In this document: in pieces, positions 1 through 12,703 of the stretch
Numbering within the stretch: the first letter of the stretch is position 1
Layout: every line of letters starts with the position of its first letter
Source: Cronobacter turicensis z3032
GTDB lineage: Bacteria; Pseudomonadota; Gammaproteobacteria; Enterobacterales; Enterobacteriaceae
Assembly (NCBI GenBank): GCA_000027065.2
Contig: FN543093.2
Span: 376,074 to 440,073 of the forward strand
DNA length: 64,000 nt
Reading direction: 5' to 3'
Program-made: the position numbers and the translations under genes
The notes under the pieces: generated by a model
Database searches by the model: none
The model's input: the letters and a program-made list of their open reading frames with translations, nothing else
What the model was told of the DNA's origin: nothing

Positions 1-171
1 AAACAGCAGCGGCACCAGCAGGCAGGCCATCTCAAACCAGTGCGGCAGGCCAGTGATGCCCTGTTGCGAATCAGGTAAGTAAGCGGCCACCAACCAGGCG
101 GCGAGATAGAGGAGGGTCAGCCACAGCGCCCAGCGCGCTTCTTTATGGGCCTGAACAAAGCGTTTGTCCAT
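1..171 (-). CDS. yhdT: YhdT family small membrane protein, partial
   Basis: The reading frame starts at an ATG at 171 and runs off the left edge of the window, leaving 57 codons of a protein that is about 80 residues in E. coli. The start MDKRFVQAHKEARWAL and the following hydrophobic stretch (LTLLYLAAWLVAAYL), then a second one beginning MACLLVPLLF, match YhdT, an inner-membrane protein of unknown function encoded next to the pantothenate symporter panF. A second in-frame ATG lies two codons upstream at 177. It sits downstream of accC on the same strand, but a strong terminator separates the two, so it probably has its own promoter. Function is not established. Confidence 0.85.
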   Translation of the reverse strand, partial: MDKRFVQAHKEARWALWLTLLYLAAWLVAAYLPDSQQGITGLPHWFEMACLLVPLLF

Positions 172-229
172 TGTCATACCCTGTCAGTGAAGAAAGCGGC
201 GATTGTACCCTGGCACTTCCGGGGAGGCA

Positions 230-259
230 CAAAAAATAAAGGCCAGCAGAGCTGGCCTT
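230..259 (-). terminator. Rho-independent terminator after accC
   Basis: Read on the minus strand, a perfect 9-bp stem (AAGGCCAGC with GCTGGCCTT, 3-nt loop) is followed by TATTTTTT. It lies 18 nt past the accC stop and ends the accB-accC transcript before yhdT. Confidence 0.9.
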
Positions 260-276
260 GTGCAGGGAAACGGGGC

Positions 277-1626
277 TTATTTTTCTTGCAGGCCCAGTTT
301 CTTCTCCAGGTAATGGATGTTTGTTCCACCGTGCTGGAAGTTTTCGTCGTTCATGATGCGGGTTTGCAGATCAACGTTGGTTTTGATGCCGTCGATGATC
401 AACTCCTGCAGGGCGTTACGCATACGGGCCAGCGCCACGTCGCGGTTTTCGCCATAGCAGATGAGCTTGCCGATCATGGAATCGTAATACGGCGGTACGG
501 TATAACCGGCGTAAATATGCGATTCCCAACGAACGCCAAAGCCGCCAGGCGCATGGAAGCGCGTGATTTTACCCGGGCTTGGCAGGAACGTGTTCGGGTC
601 TTCGGCGTTGATACGGCATTCGACCGCATGGCCTTTGACCACGACTTCTTCCTGTTTGATAGAGAGCGGCTGACCGGCAGCGATACGCAGCTGCTCTTTG
701 ATAAGGTCAACGCCCGTGATCATCTCGGTCACCGGATGCTCTACCTGAATACGGGTGTTCATCTCGATAAAGTAGAACTCGCCGTTTTCAAACAGGAACT
801 CAAACGTACCCGCGCCGCGATAGCCGATATCCACACACGCTTTCGCGCAGCGCTCGCCGATATAACGACGCAGTTCCGGGGTAATGCCCGGCGCTGGCGC
901 TTCTTCGACGACTTTCTGGTGACGACGCTGCATAGAGCAGTCGCGTTCCGCCAGATAGATAGCGTTGCCCTGACCGTCCGCCAGCACCTGAATTTCGATG
1001 TGGCGTGGGTTTTCCAGGTACTTCTCCATGTAGACCATATCGTTGCTGAAAGCGGCTTTCGCTTCCGCTTTGGTCATGGAGATGGACTGCGCCAGTTCAG
1101 CATCGCTGCGCACAACGCGCATACCGCGACCGCCGCCGCCGCCGGATGCTTTGATAATCACCGGGTAGCCGATGCGTTTCGCATGGGCGCGGTTCTTATC
1201 CATATCGTCGCCCAGCGGGCCGTCAGAGCCCGGTACGGTCGGTACGCCCGCTTTTTTCATCGCGGTGATCGCGGACACTTTATCGCCCATCAGACGGATG
1301 GTGTCAGCTTTCGGGCCAATGAAGATAAAGCCGGAGCGCTCAACCTGCTCGGCGAAGTTGGCGTTCTCAGAGAGGAAGCCATAACCCGGGTGAATAGCTA
1401 CCGCGCCAGTAATTTCAGCGGCTGCGATGATTGCCGGGATGTTCAGATAGCTTTTGACTGACGGCGCCGGACCGATGCACACGGTCTCGTCAGCCAGCAA
1501 TACGTGTTTCAGATCGCGGTCCGCAGTGGAATGCACAGCAACGGTCTTGATGCCCAGTTCTTTACAGGCACGAAGAATACGCAGTGCGATTTCGCCGCGG
1601 TTAGCGATGACAATTTTATCCAGCAT
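277..1626 (-). CDS. accC: Acetyl-CoA carboxylase, biotin carboxylase subunit
   Basis: ATP-dependent carboxylation of the biotin carried on AccB, the first half-reaction of acetyl-CoA carboxylase and the committed step of fatty-acid synthesis; cytoplasmic. The start was placed at the ATG at 1626 ([12 protein letters not shown]), giving 449 residues, the same as E. coli; an open frame reaches 13 codons further but runs into accB. Visible features are the N-terminal Rossmann-like domain, the ATP-grasp glycine loop (SGGGGGRGM, about residues 162-170), and the catalytic stretch [16 protein letters not shown] near 285-300 with the conserved Glu, Asn and Arg. It follows accB by 10 nt and is surely cotranscribed with it. 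Nothing unusual. Confidence 0.98.
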   Translation of the reverse strand: MLDKIVIANRGEIALRILRACKELGIKTVAVHSTADRDLKHVLLADETVCIGPAPSVKSYLNIPAIIAAAEITGAVAIHPGYGFLSENANFAEQVERSGFIFIGPKADTIRLMGDKVSAITAMKKAGVPTVPGSDGPLGDDMDKNRAHAKRIGYPVIIKASGGGGGRGMRVVRSDAELAQSISMTKAEAKAAFSNDMVYMEKYLENPRHIEIQVLADGQGNAIYLAERDCSMQRRHQKVVEEAPAPGITPELRRYIGERCAKACVDIGYRGAGTFEFLFENGEFYFIEMNTRIQVEHPVTEMITGVDLIKEQLRIAAGQPLSIKQEEVVVKGHAVECRINAEDPNTFLPSPGKITRFHAPGGFGVRWESHIYAGYTVPPYYDSMIGKLICYGENRDVALARMRNALQELIIDGIKTNVDLQTRIMNDENFQHGGTNIHYLEKKLGLQEK

Positions 1627-1636
1627 GTTCGCCTCG

Positions 1637-2110
1637 TTATTCGATGACAACCAGCGGCTCGTCAAATTCTACTGGCTGACCGCTTTCCACCAGGATCGCT
1701 TTCACAACGCCTGCTTTGTCGGATTCGATCTGGTTCATCATTTTCATCGCTTCAACGATGCACAGGGTGTCGCCCACGTTGACTTTCTGGCCTACTTCCA
1801 CAAACGCTTTCGCATCCGGGCTCGGGGTACGATAGAAGGTACCAACCATCGGGGAACGTACGATGTGACCACTGACTTCTGCGGCAGCCGGAGCTTCCAT
1901 CGCCGGAGCGGCAGCCGGAGCAACAGCGTTAGACAGGGCCGGCTGGGGCTGCATCATTGGCGCGGCATACGCCTGCTGCATCATCGGGAAGCCCGTATTA
2001 GCCGGGGAACGGCTGATACGTACAGACTCTTCGCCTTCAGAAATTTCCAGTTCAGCGATGCCTGATTCTTCAACCAGCTCGATCAGTTTTTTAATCTTAC
2101 GAATATCCAT
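1637..2110 (-). CDS. accB: Acetyl-CoA carboxylase biotin carboxyl carrier protein
   Basis: Carries biotin between the AccC biotin carboxylase and the AccAD carboxyltransferase. It has 157 residues, one more than E. coli. The N-terminal segment is followed by an Ala/Pro/Met-rich flexible linker (about residues 40-78) and a C-terminal biotinyl domain with the attachment motif EAMKMMN, in which Lys123 is the biotinylated residue. It lies directly upstream of accC and 21 nt downstream of aroQ. In E. coli the accBC promoter lies well upstream and AccB represses its own operon. Here the only good promoter I see is in front of aroQ, so aroQ-accB-accC is probably one transcript. Confidence 0.98.
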   Translation of the reverse strand: MDIRKIKKLIELVEESGIAELEISEGEESVRISRSPANTGFPMMQQAYAAPMMQPQPALSNAVAPAAAPAMEAPAAAEVSGHIVRSPMVGTFYRTPSPDAKAFVEVGQKVNVGDTLCIVEAMKMMNQIESDKAGVVKAILVESGQPVEFDEPLVVIE

Positions 2111-2131
2111 GAGTGGGTTCCGTACTCTTGT

Positions 2132-2584
2132 TTAGTGTGATTGTGACAAGCGTTTGACCGCCGTCTGTAAAGCATAGGTATAGCCGTCGGCGCCTAAACC
2201 GCAGATGACGCCGGCTGCGATATCTGAAAGGTATGAATGATGCCGGAAAGGCTCTCGTGCGTGCACATTGCTCAGGTGGATCTCGATAAACGGGATATTC
2301 ACCGACAGCAGCGCGTCGCGCAGCGCCACGCTGGTATGCGTAAACGCGGCCGGATTGATCAGGATATAGTCAATCTTGTCTTTAGCCTGATGAATTCGGT
2401 CGATAAGGGCATATTCAGCGTTGGATTGCAGGTGATCGAGCGACACATTCAACTGCTGCGCGACAGCGGCGAGTTCGTTAACAATTTGTTCCAGCGTCTG
2501 TGTGCCGTACTTCTCCGGCTCACGGGTGCCCAGCATGTTAAGATTCGGGCCGTTCAAAAGCAAAATGTGAAATTTCTCGGTCAT
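2132..2584 (-). CDS. aroQ: 3-dehydroquinate dehydratase, type II
   Basis: Catalyses trans-dehydration of 3-dehydroquinate to 3-dehydroshikimate in the shikimate pathway, as a dodecameric cytoplasmic enzyme. The start [19 protein letters not shown] at 2584 gives 150 residues, typical of the type II family; upstream in-frame ATGs would add a tail unlike the family. Signature pieces are [13 protein letters not shown] with the following catalytic Tyr (EKYG), the NPAAFTHTS loop, and [18 protein letters not shown] with the catalytic His and Arg. E. coli K-12 uses the unrelated type I enzyme AroD and has no gene at this position. Many other enterobacteria and pseudomonads place aroQ in front of accB, as here. 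Confidence 0.95.
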   Translation of the reverse strand: MTEKFHILLLNGPNLNMLGTREPEKYGTQTLEQIVNELAAVAQQLNVSLDHLQSNAEYALIDRIHQAKDKIDYILINPAAFTHTSVALRDALLSVNIPFIEIHLSNVHAREPFRHHSYLSDIAAGVICGLGADGYTYALQTAVKRLSQSH

Positions 2585-2693
2585 CCTGGCGCTATCTCCT
2601 GCCATCTTCCGGTAAATGTCAAAATATACCTTCATCGTCTGGTTGTCACCCGTCGGCGAGTAAAAAGCCCCGGCTGAAAAACCAAAGTCGCAC

Positions 2694-2721
2694 ATTATAA
2701 CGATTTCGTAGCATTTGGCAG
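2694..2721 (-). promoter_or_regulatory. Candidate promoter of aroQ-accB-accC
   Basis: On the minus strand CTGCCA (-35, 2716-2721) is followed after 16 bp by a perfect TATAAT (-10, 2694-2699). Transcription would start near 2687, about 100 nt before aroQ and 575 nt before accB. The -35 matches consensus at four of six positions. Confidence 0.65.
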
Positions 2722-2815
2722 CTAAATACTGGTCTTATCAGGGAAGATTATCAACCACCCTCAGGAAAACGTTATCGGGGAATAACAGAAGTGCGGGAAA
2801 ACGCACATAAACGCG

Positions 2816-3418
2816 TCACGTTCGCCACCATTGACGCAACTTTTTGTAGCGCCATGCCAGCAGGAGAATCGCGCCCAGCGCGTAGAGCATGGGTTGCGGC
2901 GACAGGATCTTCACTGACCACAGATAGTGAATCGGCGCGAGTATCGCCACCAGATAGATGAAGTTATGCACCGTTTGCCACCGGCGACCGAGTTTTCGCT
3001 GCGCCGCCTGGAAAGAGGTCAGCGCCAGCGCCAGCAGAATAAGCCAGCTGATAACACCGAGTGTCAGGTAGGGACGCGAGACCAGCTCGCTGCCCAGCAG
3101 CGACAGATTGCTCAGCCCCAGCTCCAGCAGCGAATAGCTCACCAAATGCAGCGTCGCCCACGCAAAGCACCACAAGCCCAGCAAACGCCGGGTGCGGATA
3201 AGCAACGGTTGCTTTAACAGGCGGGTCAGCGGCGTTACGAGCAACGTGGCAAGCAGCAGTTTTAGCGCCATTCTGCCGGTAAAATGCTGGATATCTTTCG
3301 CCGGATCGGCGCTGAATAAGCCCTGGCTTGCGGCATAGAAAAGCCACAACAGCGGTAAAAAGGCGGCGAGATGCAGCGCCACTTTCAGCCAGGTAATCTG
3401 TTTTGCTGTTAAACGCAC
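2816..3418 (-). CDS. msrQ: Heme-binding membrane subunit of the MsrPQ methionine sulfoxide reductase
   Basis: Integral inner-membrane b-type cytochrome that passes electrons from the respiratory chain to periplasmic MsrP. It has 200 residues with about six hydrophobic helices (for example [17 protein letters not shown] and [22 protein letters not shown]). Histidines in or beside the helices, such as those in ATLHLVSY and APIHYLWSV, are likely heme ligands, as in the ferric-reductase-like family. It starts with GTG immediately after the msrP stop (TGAGTG on the minus strand), so translation is probably coupled. In E. coli msrPQ sits far away, next to the hprRS two-component genes; no regulator gene is adjacent here. 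Confidence 0.93.
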   Translation of the reverse strand: MRLTAKQITWLKVALHLAAFLPLLWLFYAASQGLFSADPAKDIQHFTGRMALKLLLATLLVTPLTRLLKQPLLIRTRRLLGLWCFAWATLHLVSYSLLELGLSNLSLLGSELVSRPYLTLGVISWLILLALALTSFQAAQRKLGRRWQTVHNFIYLVAILAPIHYLWSVKILSPQPMLYALGAILLLAWRYKKLRQWWRT

Positions 3419-4423
<1,005 letters not shown>

Positions 4424-4526
4424 GACCGGCTCCGCAATAACGACACGTAACGCTACGCCTTAATCATGACAGGGCACAAGTCAGCCTGCGAGTGGAGAGG
4501 TTAATTATCTGTAAATAAATTTTAGC

Positions 4527-5501
4527 TTAACGAATTTTTACCAGCGTCCGGCCCTGCGCGCGGTTGTTGATAATCGCCTCGGCGAAGTCAGGGGCCTGGT
4601 CCAGCGTGATTTCGGTGGCGCTCTGCTCATAAAAGGAGGCTGGCAGATCGCGCACCAGGCGCTGCCAGGCTTCGAGGCGGCGCGGCGCAGGCGTCATAAC
4701 GGAATCAACGCCCTGCAGGCGCACATTACGCAATATAAAAGGCATCACCGTGGTCGGCAGCGCAAAACCGCCCGCCAGACCGCAGGCCGCCACGCAGCCG
4801 CCGTAATTCGTCTGCGCCAGCACTTTCGCCAGCACTTTATCGCCGACGGTGTCTACTGCACCCGCCCACAGCTGCTTCTCCAGCGGGCGGCTTTCGGCAA
4901 ACTCGTCGCGGCCGACAATACGGCTGGCGCCGAGTCTTCTCAGATAATCATGTGTACTTTCGCGCCCGGAGACGGCGACAACCTGATACCCCAGGTTATG
5001 CAGCAGCGCCACCGCCGTACTGCCCACGCCGCCGCTTGCGCCGGTGACGAGCACTTCGCCGCTTTCCGGGCGCACGCCTGCCTCTTCCAGGGCCATCACG
5101 CACAGCATCGCCGTAAAGCCCGCCGTGCCGATAATCATCGCCTGACGTCCATCGAGTCCCTGCGGCAGCGGCACCAGCCAGTCGGCTTTCACGCGCGCCG
5201 TTTCGGCAAGGCCGCCCCAGTGGTTTTCGCCAACGCCCCAGCCGGTCAGGAGCACCTGCTGGCCCGGCGTAAAGCGCGCGTCAGCGCTCTCGCGCACAAC
5301 ACCCGCGAAATCGATGCCCGGCACCATCGGAAACTCGCGAATGATTTTGCCTTTGCCGGTGATGGCCAGCGCGTCTTTATAGTTAAGGCTCGACCAGTCG
5401 ATATCGACCGTGACTTCTGCCGGCGGCAGCATCGCTTCTTCTATAGGTTTTACACCGGCCAGCGTTTTGCCGTCCTGCTGTTCGAGAAGTAAAGCCTGCA
5501 T
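4527..5501 (-). CDS. acuI: Acrylyl-CoA reductase (NADPH), YhdH family
   Basis: Zinc-free medium-chain dehydrogenase/reductase that reduces the toxic electrophile acrylyl-CoA to propionyl-CoA with NADPH. It has 324 residues, the same as E. coli YhdH. The N-terminal GroES-like domain contains VDIDWSSLNYKDALAITGKG. The nucleotide-binding Rossmann domain carries GASGGVGSTAVALL, and the NADPH-selecting region follows (VVAVSGRESTHDYLRRLGAS). The start ATG has a good ribosome-binding site (AAGGAG). It is divergent from csrD, with 233 nt between them, and 103 nt separate it from msrP downstream. Confidence 0.95.
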   Translation of the reverse strand: MQALLLEQQDGKTLAGVKPIEEAMLPPAEVTVDIDWSSLNYKDALAITGKGKIIREFPMVPGIDFAGVVRESADARFTPGQQVLLTGWGVGENHWGGLAETARVKADWLVPLPQGLDGRQAMIIGTAGFTAMLCVMALEEAGVRPESGEVLVTGASGGVGSTAVALLHNLGYQVVAVSGRESTHDYLRRLGASRIVGRDEFAESRPLEKQLWAGAVDTVGDKVLAKVLAQTNYGGCVAACGLAGGFALPTTVMPFILRNVRLQGVDSVMTPAPRRLEAWQRLVRDLPASFYEQSATEITLDQAPDFAEAIINNRAQGRTLVKIR

Positions 5502-5734
5502 GTTAACGCTCCTTAAAAACGACTTAAGTGGGGAAAATCATTCCTGAGGACTATACTCGCATATTGAAACGTTATGCCGATTTGCCGCAAGAAAACTGCA
5601 TAGCCGCTCAACCATTTCTGGTAGTATGCGCGGTTCGAACTCAAAGTTAGTACTCACTTTCCACCTGTTCATTAGCGTGAAGAACCGAAAGGCGGTTCCC
5701 CCGCGTGACATCCAACCACGGAGTTAACACAAGG

Positions 5735-7675
5735 ATGCGCTTAACGACGAAATTCTCCGCCTTTGTCACGCTGCTGGTCGGTATGGCGATGCTGGTGACG
5801 CTGCTTGGCTGCTCACTGAGCTTTTTTAACGCCATTCAGCATAAAGTGACGCAGCGTGTCGCGTCAGTCGCGTCCGTGGTAGATAACGAACTGGTTTTTC
5901 AGTCGCCGCAGATGATGCAGCACCGCCTGGATGAAATGATGGTGCCGCTGGATATCGTGCTGATTGAGTTTGAAATGGGCGGTAAAATCGTTTTCAGCCA
6001 TGCGAGACCCGAAAGCTATCGGGAATCCACGCTTCAGACCCGCGCCCGCCACCTCTCTGTTCCTCTCATTAAACACCCTGGCATGACGCTGCGTTTAACC
6101 TGGCAGGATCCGCTCGCCAACTATTATCGTTCTCTGTTGACTACCGCGCCGTTGACGCTGGCATTCGCGCTGATGGTCATCCTCATTTATATCTCCGTGC
6201 GCTGGATCAAGCGCCAGCTCGCAGGGCAGGAACTGCTGGAAGGCCGCGCGGTGCGCATCCTCAACGGCGAGCGCGGCGCCAACGCGCGCGGCAATATTCA
6301 CGAATGGCCCAGCCACGCCAGCAGCGCGCTGGATGTATTGCTGACCGAATTACAGCGCGCCGGGGAGCAACGCAGTCGTATGGATACGTTGATCCGCGCC
6401 TTCGCCGCCCAGGATGCCAAAACCGGGCTAAGTAACCGTATTTTCTTTGATAACCAACTGGCGACGCTGCTGGAAGAGCAGGAGAACGTCGTGACGCACG
6501 GCGTGGTGATGATGATCCGCCTGCCGGATTTCGACATGTTGCGCGAGAGTTGGGGCAAAAGTGCCGTTGAAGAGTATCTCTTCACGCTTATCAACATGCT
6601 TTCTACCTTTATCATGCGCTACCCGGGCGCCCTGCTGGCCCGCTATTTCCGCAGCGATTTCGCCGTACTGCTGCCGCACCGCACGCTGAAAGAAGCCGAC
6701 AGCATCGCCAGCCAGTTGCTTAAAGCGGTCGGGACATTGCCGCCAACCCGGATGCTCGACAGCAGCGATATGCTGCACATCGGCATCTGCGCCTGGCGCA
6801 GCGGGCAAACGACCGAACAGGTGATGGAGCATGCCGAAGTGGCCGCCCGCAACGCGGTATTACAGGGCGGCAACGGCTGGGCGGTCTATGACAGTTCGTT
6901 GCCGGAAAAGGGGCGCGGCAATGTGCGCTGGCGTACGCTCATCGAAAACGCGCTGCAACGCGGCGGCCCGCGCTTTTATCAAAAGCCTGCCGTCTTGCGG
7001 GATGGTTATGTTCATCACCGCGAGTTGATGTGCCGTATCTTTGATGGCGAAGAAGAAGTGCTGGCGGCGGAGTATATGCCGATGGTGCAGCAGTTTGGCC
7101 TGGCTGAGCAGTACGATCGTCAGCTGATTACCCGCGTCCTGCCTTTCCTGCGCTTCTGGCCTGACGAAACCCTTGCGCTGCCGGTCACTGTCGAGTCGCT
7201 GATTCGTCCGCCGTTCCAGCGCTGGCTGCGCGACACCTTGATGCAATGTGAAAAATCGCATCGAAAACGCATTCTTTTTGAACTTGCCGAGGCAGATGTT
7301 TGTCAACACCTCAGCCGTTTACAGCCGGTGGTGCGTTTAATCAGGGCGCTTGGGCTTCGCATTGCGGTGGTGCAGGCGGGATTAACGGTGGTCGGCACGG
7401 CCTGGATTAAAGCGCTGGATGTCGAAATCATCAAGCTACATCCGGGGCTGGTGCGGGATATTAACAAGCGCACCGAAAACCAGCTTTTTGTACAGAGTCT
7501 GGTGGAAGCGTGCAACGGAACGCAGGCGCGGGTTTTTGCCGGCGGCGTCAGAACCAAAAGTGAATGGCAGACGCTGGTCGAGCGTGGCGTAACGGGAGGT
7601 CAGGGCGATTTTTTTGCTGCCTCGCAACCTCTCGATACTAATGTGAAAAAATATTCGCAAAGATACTCGGTTTGA
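5735..7675 (+). CDS. csrD: CsrD, degenerate GGDEF-EAL regulator of CsrB/CsrC decay
   Basis: Membrane protein that promotes RNase E-dependent turnover of the CsrB and CsrC small RNAs, raising free CsrA. The start at 5735 (MRLTTKFSAF) gives 646 residues, equal to E. coli; longer in-frame starts lack family support. Two membrane spans lie near residues 10-35 and 140-160, with a periplasmic domain between, then a HAMP-like and coiled linker. The GGDEF-type domain has YFRSDF in place of GGDEF, and the EAL-type domain has HRELM in place of the EAL motif. The catalytic motifs are therefore degenerate, as expected for a family that neither makes nor degrades cyclic-di-GMP. It reads toward mreB, 307 nt downstream. 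Confidence 0.96.
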   Translation: MRLTTKFSAFVTLLVGMAMLVTLLGCSLSFFNAIQHKVTQRVASVASVVDNELVFQSPQMMQHRLDEMMVPLDIVLIEFEMGGKIVFSHARPESYRESTLQTRARHLSVPLIKHPGMTLRLTWQDPLANYYRSLLTTAPLTLAFALMVILIYISVRWIKRQLAGQELLEGRAVRILNGERGANARGNIHEWPSHASSALDVLLTELQRAGEQRSRMDTLIRAFAAQDAKTGLSNRIFFDNQLATLLEEQENVVTHGVVMMIRLPDFDMLRESWGKSAVEEYLFTLINMLSTFIMRYPGALLARYFRSDFAVLLPHRTLKEADSIASQLLKAVGTLPPTRMLDSSDMLHIGICAWRSGQTTEQVMEHAEVAARNAVLQGGNGWAVYDSSLPEKGRGNVRWRTLIENALQRGGPRFYQKPAVLRDGYVHHRELMCRIFDGEEEVLAAEYMPMVQQFGLAEQYDRQLITRVLPFLRFWPDETLALPVTVESLIRPPFQRWLRDTLMQCEKSHRKRILFELAEADVCQHLSRLQPVVRLIRALGLRIAVVQAGLTVVGTAWIKALDVEIIKLHPGLVRDINKRTENQLFVQSLVEACNGTQARVFAGGVRTKSEWQTLVERGVTGGQGDFFAASQPLDTNVKKYSQRYSV

Positions 7676-7793
7676 CCTGCCGTTTAACTTGTTTTCACGT
7701 AGAATAACGCGCGCTGCATCTTAAGGGGGCGCACGCCTGCCGGCCAGAGTGTCGCAGCATATTAACGCAGGCTTTAACTCTTCACGTATAAGA

Positions 7794-7851
7794 CGTCGTC
7801 GGGCCAGCAACGCTCGCGAAATCGCCAGCCGGAAAGTCCGGGGCGACGACG
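7794..7851 (+). promoter_or_regulatory. Structured RNA element in the mreB leader
   Basis: The 307 nt between csrD and mreB hold no gene. Inside them CGTCGTCG (7794-7801) pairs perfectly with CGACGACG (7844-7851), enclosing a smaller hairpin CCGGA-AAG-TCCGG (7829-7841). If transcribed, this would fold into a closed domain about 130 nt before the mreB start. E. coli mreB also has a long leader with several promoters. I could not place a convincing promoter here; TAGAAT at 7700-7705 is a possible -10 without a good -35. Confidence 0.5.
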
Positions 7852-7877
7852 GTTTAACAGAAGAAAAGCCGCACTAA

Positions 7878-9026
<1,149 letters not shown>

Positions 9027-9037
9027 CAGCCGCAGGA

Positions 9038-9060
9038 AAGGGCAACTCAGGTTGCCCTTC
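9038..9060 (+). terminator. Terminator-like stem-loop between mreB and mreC
   Basis: AAGGGCAAC pairs with GTTGCCCTT across a TCAG tetraloop. The following sequence (CTTGTTGG) has only a weak U tract, so it looks like a partial terminator or an mRNA-stabilising 3' hairpin, allowing much more MreB than MreC and MreD. It lies 12 nt past the mreB stop. Confidence 0.7.
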
Positions 9061-9087
9061 TTGTTGGTTTGGGAATACGCATAGCCT

Positions 9088-10583
<1,496 letters not shown>

Positions 10584-10592
10584 AGGACAGAT

Positions 10593-11168
10593 ATGACAGA
10601 TCTTTATCTCGCTTCGGGCTCGCCGCGTCGTCAGGAGCTGCTGGGAATGCTGGGCGTTACGTTTGAACGCCTGGTGCCGGGAGTCGAGGAGCAGCGCGCC
10701 CCACAGGAAGTGCCGCAGGATTATGTCACCCGACTGGCCCGCGACAAGGCCCGCGCTGGCGTGGCGCTGGCCACGCGCGATCTCCCGGTGCTTGGCGCGG
10801 ATACTATCGTCGTGCTGAATGGCGACGTGCTGGAAAAACCGCGCGACGCCGCTCATGCGGCAGAGATGCTACGCAGGCTCTCCGGACAAACGCATGAGGT
10901 AATGACCGCTGTCGCGCTGGCCGATAAACAGCGCGTGCGCGAGCGTCTGGTCATGACCCGCGTAACGTTCAGAGCGCTGACGGCGCGGGATATCGCCGCG
11001 TATGTTGAGAGCGGCGAACCAATGGATAAAGCGGGCGCCTATGGTATTCAGGGGCTGGGCGGCTGTTTTGTCAGACGTATTGAGGGAAGCTACCACGCGG
11101 TGGTAGGCCTTCCGCTGGTAGAAACCTGGGAATTGCTGAGCGAATTCAACTCACTGCGTGAGGGATAA
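10593..11168 (+). CDS. yhdE: Maf family nucleoside triphosphate pyrophosphatase (dTTP/UTP), YhdE
   Basis: House-cleaning enzyme that hydrolyses dTTP, UTP and some modified pyrimidine nucleotides to monophosphates; related to Bacillus Maf, a septum-inhibition factor. It has 191 residues, slightly shorter than the 197 of E. coli YhdE. Signature motifs are the N-terminal [11 protein letters not shown] phosphate-binding loop, [17 protein letters not shown] with the catalytic Asp, and [31 protein letters not shown] near the C-terminus. It sits 9 nt after mreD and 5 nt before rng, a conserved cluster. Confidence 0.94.
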   Translation: MTDLYLASGSPRRQELLGMLGVTFERLVPGVEEQRAPQEVPQDYVTRLARDKARAGVALATRDLPVLGADTIVVLNGDVLEKPRDAAHAAEMLRRLSGQTHEVMTAVALADKQRVRERLVMTRVTFRALTARDIAAYVESGEPMDKAGAYGIQGLGGCFVRRIEGSYHAVVGLPLVETWELLSEFNSLREG

Positions 11169-11173
11169 ACAAC

Positions 11174-12643
11174 ATGACGGCTGAATTGTTGGTTAACGTT
11201 ACCCCGTCGGAAACCCGGGTGGCGTACATTGATGGCGGGATTTTGCAGGAAATTCACATTGAGCGTGAAGCGCGCCGCGGGATAGTAGGCAATATCTACA
11301 AAGGTCGGGTCAGTCGCGTTCTTCCGGGAATGCAGGCGGCATTTGTAGATATTGGCCTCGATAAAGCCGCGTTTCTTCACGCCTCCGACATCATGCCGCA
11401 CACCGAATGCGTGGCGGGCGACGAGCAGAAAAACTTCACCGTCCGCGATATCTCCGAGCTGGTGCGTCAGGGGCAGGATCTCATGGTGCAGGTGGTCAAA
11501 GATCCACTTGGCACCAAAGGCGCCCGCCTCACGACCGACATCACGCTGCCGTCACGCTATCTGGTCTTTATGCCGGGCGCCTCGCACGTCGGCGTCTCGC
11601 AGCGTATTGAAAGCGAAACCGAGCGCGAGCGCCTGAAACGCATCGTGGCGGATTACTGCGACGAGCAGGGCGGCTTTATCATTCGTACCGCTGCCGAAGG
11701 GGTGTGCGAAGAGGATTTATCCTCCGATGCCGCCTACCTGAAACGCGTCTGGACCAAAGTGATGGAGCGCAAAAAGCGCCATCAGACGCGCTATCAGCTT
11801 TACGGCGAACTGGCGCTGGCCCAGCGCGTGCTGCGTGATTTCGCGGTCGCCCAGCTTGACCGCATCCGCGTCGATTCTCGTCTGACGTATGAAATGCTGC
11901 TGGAATTCACGGCGGAGTATATGCCGGAGATGAACTGCAAGCTTGAGCACTATAGCGGTCGCCAGCCGATTTTCGATCTCTATGACGTTGAGAATGAAAT
12001 CCAGCGCGCGCTGGAGCGCAAAGTGGAGCTGAAATCCGGCGGCTATCTCATCATCGATCAGACCGAGGCGATGACGACGATTGATATCAACACCGGCGCG
12101 TTTGTCGGCCACCGTAATCTCGACGACACCATTTTCAACACCAATATCGAAGCGACGCAGGCGATCGCCCGCCAGCTGCGCCTGCGCAACCTGGGCGGCA
12201 TTATCATCATCGACTTTATCGATATGAGTAATGAAGATCACCGCCGCCGCGTACTGCATTCGCTTGAGCAGGCGCTGAGCAAGGATCGCGTGAAGACCAG
12301 CATCAACGGCTTCTCGCAGCTCGGCCTGGTTGAGATGACCCGTAAACGGACCCGTGAAAGTATTGAACATGTGCTGTGTAATGACTGTCCTACCTGTCAT
12401 GGCCGCGGCACGGTGAAAACGGTAGAAACCGTCTGCTATGAAATCATGCGCGAAATCGTGCGTGTGCATCATGCTTATGACTCTGACCGTTTCCTGGTTT
12501 ACGCGTCGCCTGCCGTGGCCGAAGCGCTGAAAAGCGATGAGTCCCATGCGCTGGCCGAGGTGGAGATTTTCGTCGGTAAGCAGGTTAAGGTGCAAATTGA
12601 ACCGCTCTACAATCAGGAGCAGTTCGACGTGGTCATGATGTAG
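11174..12643 (+). CDS. rng: Ribonuclease G
   Basis: Single-strand endoribonuclease of the RNase E/G family that matures the 5' end of 16S rRNA and takes part in mRNA decay. It has 489 residues, the same as E. coli. The N-terminal S1 RNA-binding domain (about 35-130) contains GNIYKGRVSRVLPGMQAAFVD. The catalytic DNase I-like subdomain has its two metal-binding aspartates in TTIDINTGAFVG and IIIDFIDMSN. The zinc-link cysteines are in CNDCPTCHGRG. It lacks the long C-terminal degradosome scaffold of RNase E, as expected for RNase G. Confidence 0.98.
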   Translation: MTAELLVNVTPSETRVAYIDGGILQEIHIEREARRGIVGNIYKGRVSRVLPGMQAAFVDIGLDKAAFLHASDIMPHTECVAGDEQKNFTVRDISELVRQGQDLMVQVVKDPLGTKGARLTTDITLPSRYLVFMPGASHVGVSQRIESETERERLKRIVADYCDEQGGFIIRTAAEGVCEEDLSSDAAYLKRVWTKVMERKKRHQTRYQLYGELALAQRVLRDFAVAQLDRIRVDSRLTYEMLLEFTAEYMPEMNCKLEHYSGRQPIFDLYDVENEIQRALERKVELKSGGYLIIDQTEAMTTIDINTGAFVGHRNLDDTIFNTNIEATQAIARQLRLRNLGGIIIIDFIDMSNEDHRRRVLHSLEQALSKDRVKTSINGFSQLGLVEMTRKRTRESIEHVLCNDCPTCHGRGTVKTVETVCYEIMREIVRVHHAYDSDRFLVYASPAVAEALKSDESHALAEVEIFVGKQVKVQIEPLYNQEQFDVVMM

Positions 12644-12703
12644 CGCGCAGCGGTCGACTGTGTGAGTGAAAGTACCGCCGCGGCGGCTGACAAGGAGAGA
12701 AGG

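Noticed and set aside
145..1461. 438-codon open frame on the plus strand opposite accC
   Set aside because: It is the antisense shadow of accC; no ribosome-binding site, no recognisable domain, and arises from GC-rich codon bias.
2661..2676. GC stem followed by TTTTT in the aroQ leader, like an attenuator
   Set aside because: AGCC/GGCT would leave a loop of two bases, too short to fold stably.
5735..7675. csrD as a cyclic-di-GMP synthase or phosphodiesterase
   Set aside because: Both the GGDEF and EAL catalytic motifs are degenerate (FRSDF, RELM), as is normal for CsrD.
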